Positions 9,164-17,999 of a stretch of 64,000 nt of DNA are shown in pieces (position 1 is the stretch's first letter; each line of letters opens with the position of its first letter). The position numbers were made by a program, and so were the translations under genes. The stretch spans positions 1 to 64,000 of the forward strand of contig JAQTZV010000004.1 in assembly GCA_028687585.1 (NCBI GenBank), read 5' to 3'. The notes below the pieces were generated by a model, which saw nothing but the letters and a program-made list of their open reading frames with translations, had not been told where the DNA came from and made no database searches. Origin of the DNA: Desulfuromonadaceae bacterium. Its GTDB lineage: Bacteria > Desulfobacterota > Desulfuromonadia > Geobacterales > Pseudopelobacteraceae.

Positions 9164-9945
9164 GGTAAATCAGCACCAATCGTTTGACTTTTCACAAAAT
9201 GGAACATTCCACAAGCATAATGTTGCCCCACAAAATCAGCAGGATTTTTGTCAATCAAATATTCAACATTGTCTGTTACAACACAAAAGTCCTTAAGTTC
9301 GATACCATTAGAGGCAAACTTGCCCACAATATCTGAAGGGTTCAGAATCCTGTGTGCGTTAAAACAGGTTCTGGATACTCCGACAGGAACAGCGACATAT
9401 AAATCACCCCCTGGCGCAACAACCCGTGATAGCTCATCGATTGCTTTCTGTGTACCTTTGGGATCAATAGGATCGCCGTAACGTCCTAAGCCGATATGTT
9501 CAATTACATGTAAACTTGATATTGATGCCACGGAATTATTGCCAAACGGTAAAGAAAGAATACTTCCCTTTTTGGATGTAAGACCCGGCATGGAAATTTC
9601 TAAAGGGCGTATGTCTATAAATGTAACAGGCTTAACTAAAGACAGAAGAGTGACAAAACCAATTTGCGAGCCAACGTCAATGTGGGCAGGTGCGACAGAA
9701 TTCTTTATTTTCTCAAGGGCCCAATAATTTAAGTATGTATAATGTGAGTCGAACTGAGATTGTCCCGTATTATCAGTCAATATTGGCCAAAAGTCAGAAA
9801 AATGTAATTTTTCTTGAGTTTCTTTATTGACAGCATATTTAATGAACTGATTACAATAAACGGCAAATCTATAAGGGAACAGTATAAGCCGTCTAATATC
9901 TATTAGTTGAGATAAAAATTTATTTATCAGCCGTAACAAGAGCAA
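9160..9945 (-). CDS. DUF268 family protein (methyltransferase-like fold)
   Basis: A 261-residue protein with a SAM-binding-like core: HIDVGSQIGFVTLLS, then TFIDIRPLEI, then the DUF268 signature SSLHVIEHIGLGRYGDP followed by the VVAPGGDLYVAVPVG strand. DUF268 proteins are uncharacterised but occur in polysaccharide clusters; a methyltransferase role is only inferred from the fold. The frame begins at a TTG (9945) with GAGG only two bases away, so the start is uncertain, but no other good start lies nearby. It is the first intact gene of the minus-strand run; upstream lies the decayed wlbA-like gene. Confidence 0.65.
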   Translation of the reverse strand: MLLLRLINKFLSQLIDIRRLILFPYRFAVYCNQFIKYAVNKETQEKLHFSDFWPILTDNTGQSQFDSHYTYLNYWALEKIKNSVAPAHIDVGSQIGFVTLLSLVKPVTFIDIRPLEISMPGLTSKKGSILSLPFGNNSVASISSLHVIEHIGLGRYGDPIDPKGTQKAIDELSRVVAPGGDLYVAVPVGVSRTCFNAHRILNPSDIVGKFASNGIELKDFCVVTDNVEYLIDKNPADFVGQHYACGMFHFVKSQTIGADLP

Positions 9946-10149
9946 TACCTCGTATAATTATGTATATTAATTGCTACATTAGATTCTGAGGGGGGCAGGC
10001 ACCTTTTAATTAAACAACCATTTGATAGACAAAGTTCTTACGCTGCTTTTGTATTGATCTGTCGCTGATGCCGTAATACCGTTTTCCTTGGGGGGCGAGG
10101 GGAAATTAGGTAGAGTGAAATAGTCACGGGAGTCATGTTTTGAATTATC

Positions 10150-10771
10150 ATTTTTAGAGCCACTCGTTACTAAACCCCTCACTTTAAGAGTTTCCTGATG
10201 ATCCACCGTATGCAGATCGGTATAGCCTTCAGAGAACTCGACCTCCTTACCGTCAACAGGAGATCATATACCGGAGGCCACGCGATGTAGTGTGTAAGAT
10301 TACTTCGTGTTGTTCTCTGTCTGGATCTTTCAGCAGAGATTCTTGGAGTGTTTTCAAGGCAGGGTGTACCCTCAAGCAGTATGGTATTAAAGGTGCAGCC
10401 ACTCTCATGCTCCAGTTCCTGAAACGCATCAAAATTCCACGGGGTACGTACCATAGGTTTTTCACTAAATGGCATTAGCTCCAACACGCGGGGCAAAGCG
10501 AATATGAACAACATGCAGATAGTTAGGGGAGCAGACGGTTGCATAAATAGCCTATGTGCATGCTCTCACCTGACGTCACATCTTTTCAACATGACGATCA
10601 AAACGCTCAAATTCAGCAAAAAATGAAAAATCAGGGGAAAAACGATCCAGAGTATCAACCGAATCGTTAAATACAGATCAGCGACAAGATTGTTGCCGGT
10701 GTCCTCTATGGCTTTCAGGTGACGATGCACAAGTGTATCCACCCACTCCAATCATGGCAAAGTTTTTCATG
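10150..10771 (-). pseudogene. wlbA: Decayed Gfo/Idh/MocA sugar dehydrogenase (WlbA/WbpB type)
   Basis: Pieces of one protein can be read in different frames along the minus strand: MKNFAMIGVGGY at the start (ATG 10771), HLKAIEDTGNNLVA, then FAEFERFDRHVEKM, then PWNFDAFQELEHESGCTFNT, RVHPALKTLQESL with HEVILHTTSRGLRYMIS, and finally VDGKEVEFSEGYTDLHTVDHQETL. In this order they match the layout of UDP-N-acetyl-2-amino-2-deoxyglucuronate dehydrogenase, from the NAD-binding start to the C-terminus. There are several frameshifts and stops. The middle third (about 100 residues between the RGLRYMIS and VDGKEVEF pieces) is missing, so there is also an internal deletion. The sequence after about 10,150 no longer resembles the family. 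The intact enzyme would supply a 3-keto uronic acid precursor for a di-N-acetylated sugar. Confidence 0.75.
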
Positions 10772-10918
10772 TGCGATCTCCTGCTATCTCTCTACCAATG
10801 ACAAATATTATGACTAAAACTTGTCATAAGGGTTGGCCGCCCAAGCCACATTTCCAATTTAATAAAAGCCAAAGTAAAAATGTGGCTGTTATAACCGTGC
10901 TCCTTATTGATGTCACGT

Positions 10919-12149
10919 TCATACCTGTTCCCGGCTCCTGAAGCGTTGCGGAAGCGGCAGCACTCTTTGCAGCTCCTGCCACCGCTTACGATCCTCATCA
11001 CTCATCTTCGCACCGAACTCGCGCACAAAAGCCACCAGCACCATCAGAAAGCCGCTCGCAAAAGCAGACATAATCACGATTGAACTCCGCTTCGGCTTGC
11101 TTTTCAGCTCCGGCACAGTGGCTGGCTGCAAGACCTGAAACGGCACAAGATCTTTGGCCTCATTCAGTTTAGTCATTTCATATTGCTTGGTCAGGAGCTC
11201 AACCAAAGATTCCTGGATTTTGAATTCACGCATCAGCCGAAGATACTCTTGGCCCAACTGCGGCATGGCGCCAACACCAGGCATGGATCCAGCGGAACCG
11301 CCACCTTCCATCCTGGCAATCTGCCCGCGTAGATTACCAATGGTAGCCCTGGCAGTTTTGACCGACTGACTTTGATCGGTTAACTGTCGTTTCAATGTTG
11401 CCAGTTGTACCTCCTGTGCAATCAATTGAGCCCGCAGCAGCGCCACCCCTTCCAAGGTCGCCTTGGCCTGGTCGTTAACAGCCACCGCCTTGTTTTTGGT
11501 CTGGAACTTTTTGAGTGTATCTTCTGCGGCTGCCAGGTCGACCTTTGCTTTGGCAAGACGATCTTCCAGAAAGGCCCTGTTATCACCGGCTCCGGTCATG
11601 TTCAGCTTTGCCGCCAGTTTGCCCAACTCCTCCACATATGCATTTGCAATGGCTGCCGCAAGTTTTGGATCTACGTTATCTACAGCGATTGTTATAACTC
11701 CATCTTTTTTGCCAACAGTGATGGTTGAACTATCATCCAGAGTCTTATATGCAGTAGCACGGAACTCAGCTTTATACACATCCATTAGCTTAAAACGATC
11801 TACGATTGGGGCTTCGATCGTTTCACTATTCATCATAGTGATGTAAAGATCTGCCTTAGATGCCCCCCCCCAGTCCTCCGCCGGCAAGGGCCGCCAGACC
11901 TCCCATTTGGGCCATCATGGCACTCATCATTCCTCCGCCATTATCATCCCCCGGCAGAATCATGGTTTTAGCGGTATAAATGTTGGGCATACGCAGGCTG
12001 AGGATGGCAGTAATTACAGCCACTACACATGGCACACCGATTATCATCTTCCAGTTTCTGGCCAGGACAAGAAGAAGATCAAGCAGGTTTATCTCGTCAG
12101 GATCGGGGTTGGGGGCAAGTTCGAGGGTTTTGTCTTCTGTTTGCGACAT
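10919..12149 (-). pseudogene. wzz: Wzz/GumC-type chain-length determinant, frameshifted at a G9 tract
   Basis: Two overlapping frames make one Wzz-like protein. The N-terminal part (11856-12149, 97 residues) has the first membrane span (WKMIIGVPCVVAVITAILSL) and the conserved YTAKTMILP. The C-terminal part (10919-11887) carries the long periplasmic coiled coil (NRAFLEDRLAKAKVDLAAAE) and the second membrane span (SSIVIMSAFASGFLMVLVAF) near the end. They meet at a run of nine G (11863-11871, written as C on the plus strand). With eight G the reading continues GLGGASKADLYITMM as one protein of about 410 residues. Such proteins set polysaccharide chain length in the inner membrane. Either slipped-strand phase variation, a true mutation or a sequencing error explains the shift. 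RBS CGGAG lies before the ATG at 12149. Confidence 0.8.
11863..11871 (-). repeat. Homopolymer G9 tract inside wzz
   Basis: Nine consecutive C on the plus strand (G on the coding strand) lie exactly where the reading frame of the Wzz-like gene breaks. Removal of one base restores a single open frame. Tracts of this length are prone to slipped-strand mispairing in bacteria and also to sequencing error. Confidence 0.85.
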
Positions 12150-12706
12150 TAATAACTCCGTAAATTCAGGTTAACATTTCAGCAAGGAGTTAAGGCAGTT
12201 TTAGTTTCTCAAATCCCCACAATTGTAAACCCACAGGATTATGTTAGACTAAACTGAGGACTTTTCGTGAGGCTGACATGTTAGTCAATTGCACTCAACA
12301 CAGCGCGCAACAACATCAACAAAATAAATACGTTACTACTACACCATCCATTCGAAAACCGATCAGTTGTCGCGTCTGTTTTTTCAATTTGGTGAATTCT
12401 ATTAACATAATTGAGGTGTTTTGTATCCTAATTTGTATGAAATACACCCTGCTAATCCGTCGAGTCATTGTGCGCAGACTGATCACCGGAGTTACCGGTT
12501 TTGTCGTCCACCTCGGGGGTAACACATTGAAGACATTATTACGGCAATTTGAATGTTGATCCAGGCTGATTATCCTGGGGAATAATACGTATATTTCAGG
12601 CAACCCGAGAGGTTTTATGAAAAAATTTATATTGATGTTTTGTGCTTGATTATGCAAAGTAACATCATGTTTATCAGGTTTTTAAAACCACTCAGGTAAT
12701 CAATCC
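12150..12706. other. Intergenic region between divergent wzz and dehydratase genes
   Basis: About 560 bp between divergently read polysaccharide genes; it must contain promoters for both, but no clear -35/-10 pair stands out by eye. A tiny frame at 12617 (MKKFILMFCA then stop, with GAGAGG upstream) looks like the start of a signal peptide and may be a decayed gene remnant. No RNA gene or repeat was recognised. Confidence 0.5.
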
Positions 12707-14632
12707 ATGTTTGCTAAGCGACGCTTTTCAGTTTTTCTCTTAGACACAATCCTTATCGGCCTTGCCATCAGTCTGGCATTTCTGTTGCGCTTCGACTTTT
12801 CAATACCCTCTACAGAATTTCAGCTTTTCTGGCAATGTCTGATAGTGGTGCTTGTCGTCAAGCCACTGGTTTTTATCTCTCTTGGATTTTACAATAGCCT
12901 CTGGCGTTACGCCTCACTGCAAGATGCCATTGAATTATTAAAGGGGACCGCCCTTGCTTCGGTACTCTCTATATTTGTAGTACTGTATATCAGGCAGTTT
13001 ACTCCTGTTCCTCGTTCGATTTTCCTTCTCGACGGCCTCCTGCTTTTAATGCTCGTTGCTGCAAGCCGTTTGATCTGGCGCGTATATCGCGAAACGTACA
13101 TCGTCACGAAGAACTGCGGCGGGCCGCGCACACTTATAGTCGGTGCCGGTGAAGCGGGCAGTCTGCTTTTGAAGGAGATCAGGCGCCAATCTCAGCAACC
13201 CTATAACATTGTTGGGATGGTGGATGATGACCAGGAAAAAAAGGGGATGAAACTGCATGGGGTCCCGGTATTGGGAGGGACGGAACAACTAAAAAGTCTG
13301 ATACTTGCACACGATGTCGAGGATGTGATTATCGCCATGCCGTCTGCTAACAGCAGAATCATACGCTCCATTGTTGACTCGTGCAAGAATGCCAACATAA
13401 AGTACAAAACATTGCCAAACATAAGCGAATTAATCGACGGCACACTTTCGATCTCACAGATTAAAAATGTTGAAATTGAAGACTTACTCGGACGTGATTC
13501 GGTAATGCTGGATCGGGATGAGATAAGAAACTACCTGACAGGAAAACGGGTGTTGGTCACCGGCGCCGGCGGCAGCATCGGCGGTGAGATCTGCCGGCAG
13601 ATAACCAAATTCAGACCCAAAAAGCTGATATTGCTGGATCAGTCAGAGACGCCGCTCTATGAGATTGAAAAAGAACTCGCCGCTAATTTCCCCGACCTGC
13701 TGATTCTGCCATTAATTGCCGATATCCGTGACCGGGAGGGGGTCAACTCACTCTTCGAGGAGTTCTCCCCTGAGGTGGTGTTCCACGCCGCTGCCTATAA
13801 GCATGTGCCAATGATGGAGTATAATCCAGCCCAGGCAGTCCTCAACAACGTCTTCGGCACCAGGAATATTGCTGATGCCGCCCACCGGTTTCATGTGCGT
13901 AACTGCGTGATGATCTCCACCGACAAAGCGGTCAACCCTACCAACGTAATGGGAGCGACTAAAAGGGCGGCAGAGATTTATATTCAGGCACTTGCTTTAA
14001 CAAGCGCAACAAAGTTCACCACCGTTCGGTTCGGCAACGTGCTTGGCAGCAACGGCAGTGTCATTCCGCTCTTCAAGTCTCAGATTGCCAAGGGGGGGCC
14101 GGTGACCGTGACCGACAAGAGAGTTATCCGTTATTTCATGACCATACCCGAAGCAACCCAATTAGTGCTGCAGGCCGGAAGTATGGTACATGCAGGCGAC
14201 ATATTGTTGCTGGATATGGGTGAACCGATACGGATCCTGGACCTGGCCGAGGAGCTGATACGTCTCTCCGGATTGATTCCCTATGAAGAGATAGACATCG
14301 TCATAACCGGTCTGCGTCCGGGTGAAAAGCTCTTTGAGGAACTGCTCATCGAGGGTGAGGGGGTAATTCCCACAACTCACGACAAGATCAAGGCGCTGTC
14401 GCCGGTTCGAATTGATAGTTCTCTGCTGAAAATAGAGTTGGATACGCTTTTTGAAGCCGCGCGGGCAAACAGTGTCGCCGATATTGTTGCCTCGCTGAAA
14501 CGCCTGATCCCCGAGTTTAAACCTACGTATACCTTTAAAGGTGAAGCCCCTGCGACTTTTCAGAGGGTCAGATCGGACCTCTTTCCAAAGGTGCCGGGTC
14601 AAAGAGTTAAAGTTATTCCCTTGCGTAAATGA
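12707..14632 (+). CDS. Membrane nucleotide-sugar 4,6-dehydratase (CapD/WbpM/PglF type)
   Basis: A 641-residue protein. The first ~130 residues contain four hydrophobic spans. A CoA-binding-like Rossmann domain follows (LIVGAGEAGSLLLKEIRR near residue 145), then a short-chain dehydrogenase domain from about residue 282 (VLVTGAGGSIGGEICRQI). The active-site region reads STDKAVNPTNVMGATKR: the usual SDR tyrosine is methionine and the lysine is kept, as is normal for the WbpM/PglF group. Members convert UDP-GlcNAc to the 4-keto-6-deoxy sugar, the first step to QuiNAc, FucNAc or bacillosamine-type sugars. It is read divergently from the wzz/glycosyltransferase operon but clearly serves the same polysaccharide. 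Confidence 0.85.
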   Translation: MFAKRRFSVFLLDTILIGLAISLAFLLRFDFSIPSTEFQLFWQCLIVVLVVKPLVFISLGFYNSLWRYASLQDAIELLKGTALASVLSIFVVLYIRQFTPVPRSIFLLDGLLLLMLVAASRLIWRVYRETYIVTKNCGGPRTLIVGAGEAGSLLLKEIRRQSQQPYNIVGMVDDDQEKKGMKLHGVPVLGGTEQLKSLILAHDVEDVIIAMPSANSRIIRSIVDSCKNANIKYKTLPNISELIDGTLSISQIKNVEIEDLLGRDSVMLDRDEIRNYLTGKRVLVTGAGGSIGGEICRQITKFRPKKLILLDQSETPLYEIEKELAANFPDLLILPLIADIRDREGVNSLFEEFSPEVVFHAAAYKHVPMMEYNPAQAVLNNVFGTRNIADAAHRFHVRNCVMISTDKAVNPTNVMGATKRAAEIYIQALALTSATKFTTVRFGNVLGSNGSVIPLFKSQIAKGGPVTVTDKRVIRYFMTIPEATQLVLQAGSMVHAGDILLLDMGEPIRILDLAEELIRLSGLIPYEEIDIVITGLRPGEKLFEELLIEGEGVIPTTHDKIKALSPVRIDSSLLKIELDTLFEAARANSVADIVASLKRLIPEFKPTYTFKGEAPATFQRVRSDLFPKVPGQRVKVIPLRK

Positions 14633-14704
14633 TGGCAGGCGGGGCCACATTTACGGCGGATACTCTGTTTCACCAACCTTACCACTACCGCAGGAGTTCT
14701 TATA

Positions 14705-16909
14705 ATGCGTAAGGTACTACGGAAGATGATCATTTTGTATATACTGCTCGCTATTGGTGCCGCTCAGGTGGTACAGGCCGAAGGAGCTACCCCATATCCG
14801 GCCGCGCTTTCCCTGCAGGGATTCAGCGGTATTTTGAATACCCCCAGCGCCTTTGTTTTGCCGGTGGGAACTCTGCAGATTATGTATTCTGATCAGGTGG
14901 ATACCAGATGGCAGCAAATTCCCGGTTTTTGGCAGGACAACTATCATGTCGCGGTTGGTTTGTTTGATTTTGCCGAGATCAGCGGGCGGCTGACCAGCGG
15001 GCCGCACTCGATATACGGTGGCGGTGTACGCGACCTGTCCGCCAGTGCCAAATTCTCAACCGCTCCGTTTACCCGCGACTATCCCTGGTTGCCTGCCCTG
15101 GCTGTCGGGATGCAGGATGTGGGGGGCGGTGCCAGTCTTCTACAGAGCAGCTATGCAGTGGCCTCGACGGATCTGTGGCGCTTCAGGCTGTCGGCGGGGT
15201 ATGGTTCTGGTCCTGATCGGATGAAAGGGGTCTTTGGCGGAGTTGAATTGATACTGTTTGACTGGATGCGTCTACTGGGGGAGTACGATACCGATGATAC
15301 AAACGTTGGTATCCGCCTGACCACTCCTCCTCTCCCGCTGGTGCCTGTGTCGCTGCAGCTGACCGGCAAAACAACGGTTTCCGGAAGCCACGCAGGTTCG
15401 GTTGATTTTGCTGCAGGGCTCAGTATTCCACTGGATGTGAAGGAGTGGAACCGGCCTGCAAGGGATCGCACACCGGTACAATCAGCAGATGCCGCTGTAA
15501 TAGCCACCCCCGCTGTACTGCCTGATGCACTCCAGACCACAGCTGCAGCCGTATCGAAAGGTGCCAAGCCTTTGCCGGTAGAAGGGACGCCAGAGCCGGT
15601 TACGGCTGCCACGGATGCAGACGGAAATGCACCACTGCACCGCCTGCAGCAGCAATTGGATGACGCCGGTTTCATCAGGGTCAGAATCGGTATCAAGGGG
15701 ACTAATGAACTGGTGGTGCAGTATGAGAATGTACGTTTTCTGTATAATGAGCTTGATGCATTGGGGCTGATTGCCGGGCTGGTGACTCAATCGGCTCCGG
15801 AACGGTTCGCCAGAGTGACCCTTGTAACTCTGCGTAAAGGGGTTGCCATGACAGCGCTGCAAGCACCCCGCCGGCTGCTGAAGGATTTTATTGATTCTGA
15901 TAATGTCAAGGAGCAGCAGGCCTTACGGGAACTGCGCAAAACGGTGGTGGTGAGTAACAATCCAAAAACGGATGGTGTCCGGTTTCTCACTACGTCAGAG
16001 CGCTCTTGGCTGCCACCGCTGCAGCTTGCCGTGTCGCCCGGCCTGAAGACCCATATCGGAAGTGAAATCGGGGTGTTTGATTACCTGCTCTCAGTGAGGC
16101 CGGAAGTGACAATCAACCCATGGCAGGGGGGTTTGGTCAACATTCGCTGGAATCTGCCGGTTACCTGGAGTAACAACTTTGACACCTACCAGCCGTACGG
16201 CTTTCAGCATCAAAAATCGGGTATCGATCGTCTGCAGTTTACTCAAGCCTTCAAGCTGGTGCCCTCAATGATGGTGAACATTGGTGGCGGCCTGCTGGAT
16301 CAGCACTGGTACGGCACTTTAAACGAGTTGATTTGGCAGTCGGAGTATGGCCGGCACCGGTCGAGTTTCGTGCAAGGATGGGCTGCCGGAGATGAAGAGG
16401 TGAAGGGATGGACTTCCAGACAGAAGCCGGTGGCTGATAAGACGCTGTATCTGGGGTCGTATCGCTACAATTTGCCGGGGCTGGATCTCTCACTGGAGGG
16501 GACCGGTGGCCGCTACTGGAACCAGGATGAGGGGTTCAGTGTCGGGCTGAAGAGGTTTTTTGGTGATGTGGCTGTTTCGGTGTATTACAAGAACGTCAAC
16601 ACGTTGGAAAACAGGCACATACAGGCTGCAGGACTGCAGCTTAGTCTGCCGTTAACGACGCGAAAAAGCCTGAATGTGGGGCCGATCACTGCCGGTGGCA
16701 CCGATGAGTGGAGCTACGCCCAGGAATCGCAGATTGTCGCCTCCGGTGAAGCCAATTACACAAATCCCTACTCCATAGGGATCACTCCGCAGAACTCAAC
16801 TACGCTTGAGCGAAGTTATTATAATAGAGACCGACTTCATGCCGCCTACATCATCAGCCACCTGGAACGGATGCAAGATGCCTGGCGCACGTTTGGAAAC
16901 AGGAAATAG
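14705..16909 (+). CDS. YjbH-like outer-membrane exopolysaccharide protein
   Basis: A 734-residue exported protein: signal peptide ending near QVVQAEG, then LQGFSGILNTPSAFVLPVGTL, the hallmark N-terminus of YjbH (DUF940) proteins, beta-barrel-like outer-membrane proteins tied to capsule or exopolysaccharide production. The C-terminal half has many alternating-residue strands and conserved pieces such as NVGGG-like turns and LTTRKSLNVGPI near the end. A low-complexity alanine/proline/threonine linker lies around residues 255-300. RBS GGAG lies 8-9 bases before the ATG. It follows the dehydratase by 72 bp on the same strand and probably works with the Wzx/Wzy/Wzz system in export or secretion. 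Confidence 0.75.
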   Translation: MRKVLRKMIILYILLAIGAAQVVQAEGATPYPAALSLQGFSGILNTPSAFVLPVGTLQIMYSDQVDTRWQQIPGFWQDNYHVAVGLFDFAEISGRLTSGPHSIYGGGVRDLSASAKFSTAPFTRDYPWLPALAVGMQDVGGGASLLQSSYAVASTDLWRFRLSAGYGSGPDRMKGVFGGVELILFDWMRLLGEYDTDDTNVGIRLTTPPLPLVPVSLQLTGKTTVSGSHAGSVDFAAGLSIPLDVKEWNRPARDRTPVQSADAAVIATPAVLPDALQTTAAAVSKGAKPLPVEGTPEPVTAATDADGNAPLHRLQQQLDDAGFIRVRIGIKGTNELVVQYENVRFLYNELDALGLIAGLVTQSAPERFARVTLVTLRKGVAMTALQAPRRLLKDFIDSDNVKEQQALRELRKTVVVSNNPKTDGVRFLTTSERSWLPPLQLAVSPGLKTHIGSEIGVFDYLLSVRPEVTINPWQGGLVNIRWNLPVTWSNNFDTYQPYGFQHQKSGIDRLQFTQAFKLVPSMMVNIGGGLLDQHWYGTLNELIWQSEYGRHRSSFVQGWAAGDEEVKGWTSRQKPVADKTLYLGSYRYNLPGLDLSLEGTGGRYWNQDEGFSVGLKRFFGDVAVSVYYKNVNTLENRHIQAAGLQLSLPLTTRKSLNVGPITAGGTDEWSYAQESQIVASGEANYTNPYSIGITPQNSTTLERSYYNRDRLHAAYIISHLERMQDAWRTFGNRK

Positions 16910-17066
16910 ACTCTTTGGTCAGGGCAATGATTTTGGTGTTTACTTTAAAATTGCTTAAAAAACTTGCTTTTTGTGATTACTACTGATAACAGCTAGCATC
17001 AAATACTTGGCACAACTGTTGATGATGAGCTTTAGCAAAATACAACCATTCCAGAGGAGGTAGGAA

Positions 17067-17666
17067 ATGAAAAACGTCCGAAATATTTTGGTAGTTGTGT
17101 TGGCAACTGTGGCGTTTGGTATAACGGCTGGTTGCGGTAGTCATAACGACTCGTCCCCCCCCCCAACTGAAACCAAGTCAACAGCCGCAACAGTTGTTGC
17201 GGCACCTGCTGGCAGTCCGGCTGGCTCTGTGGCTACCGCTGCAGCAGTTACTGCACCGGCGTCCAGCGGAGCTACCGCCGTGACTATCCCTGCCGGCACG
17301 GTTATCACTCCCGATTTTGGTGGCACATTGGCGGCCGGTCCCATTACTATTAATGTCACTAACGCCACCAATGGCAGCACTGCTGGCATGAAGACTCCTA
17401 CCGGAAAAATTCTGGCTTCGGCTCTCGGTGCCGTTGACATCAGTATTGCAGGTATTAACGGATTCACCGTTCCTGCCCCCGGTCTCACCGTTAATATTCC
17501 GGTCACCTCCTGTCCTTCAGCCACTGATGTGCCGGTGACAGTTGTCAGGTATGACGGCTCTTCCTCAAACACAACCGGCACATGCAGTAGCAATATTGTC
17601 ACCGTGACCGGCATTACCCAGTTCAGCTCAGTACTTGTATCGCCGGTATTTACAACAGGTTCATAA
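17067..17666 (+). CDS. Small Ala/Thr-rich lipoprotein with C10 tract
   Basis: A 199-residue predicted lipoprotein: basic start, hydrophobic core LVVVLATVAFGITAGC with a clear lipobox (ITAGC), then a low-complexity Ser/Pro/Thr/Ala linker and a beta-rich C-terminal part ending in SSVLVSPVFTTGS. Two cysteines in the C-terminal region (about residues 151 and 171) may form a disulfide. A strong RBS (AGAGGAGG) precedes the ATG. Codons for the run of prolines after DSS lie in a tract of ten C (17155-17164), a possible slippage site close to the start. No family was recognised. It is followed by a good terminator, so it is probably monocistronic. Confidence 0.7.
   Translation: MKNVRNILVVVLATVAFGITAGCGSHNDSSPPPTETKSTAATVVAAPAGSPAGSVATAAAVTAPASSGATAVTIPAGTVITPDFGGTLAAGPITINVTNATNGSTAGMKTPTGKILASALGAVDISIAGINGFTVPAPGLTVNIPVTSCPSATDVPVTVVRYDGSSSNTTGTCSSNIVTVTGITQFSSVLVSPVFTTGS
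17155..17164 (+). repeat. Homopolymer C10 tract near the lipoprotein start
   Basis: Ten consecutive C inside codons 30-33 of the lipoprotein gene, in frame in this sequence. A one-base slip would end the protein just after the lipobox region, so the tract could switch the gene on and off. Confidence 0.85.
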
Positions 17667-17999
17667 CTGCCTAAAGCTGCTGCAGATGCTTGTATTGCGT
17701 ACCCTAAACCCCGTGCCTGTCACGGGGTTTTTTTCCGCCAAATAATCGCTGATTATCTGATACAAGACAACCATATGTGGCGAAGCATAATCCAATAACA
17801 AGAAACCGGGACACGACTGTTCGGTCGCATCCCGGTTCTGTTTAATATCAAGTTGCAATCAAACGATTACGTTGTTGGCTTCGTCGATAGCTCCTCAACG
17901 TACAAATCCTACGCCTCGGTCGCTATTCTCCTCGCCGCCTGGTACTCATTCTGACTGCACCCTGCTATAGTCCGGTCCTCTATTTGAGGGTGTTTAAAG
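17667..17999. other. Convergent intergenic region between lipoprotein gene and gyrA
   Basis: Holds the plus-strand terminator at 17706-17734 and a second hairpin at 17804-17837 (AACCGGGA / TCCCGGTT with inner pairing) which could end gyrA transcription from the other side, though its T tail is poor. The remaining 150 bp next to gyrA contain no gene that can be supported. Confidence 0.5.
17706..17734 (+). terminator. Rho-independent terminator after the lipoprotein gene
   Basis: Perfect 10-bp stem (AAACCCCGTG / CACGGGGTTT) with a five-base loop, followed by a run of T, 40 bp after the stop codon. Confidence 0.85.
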
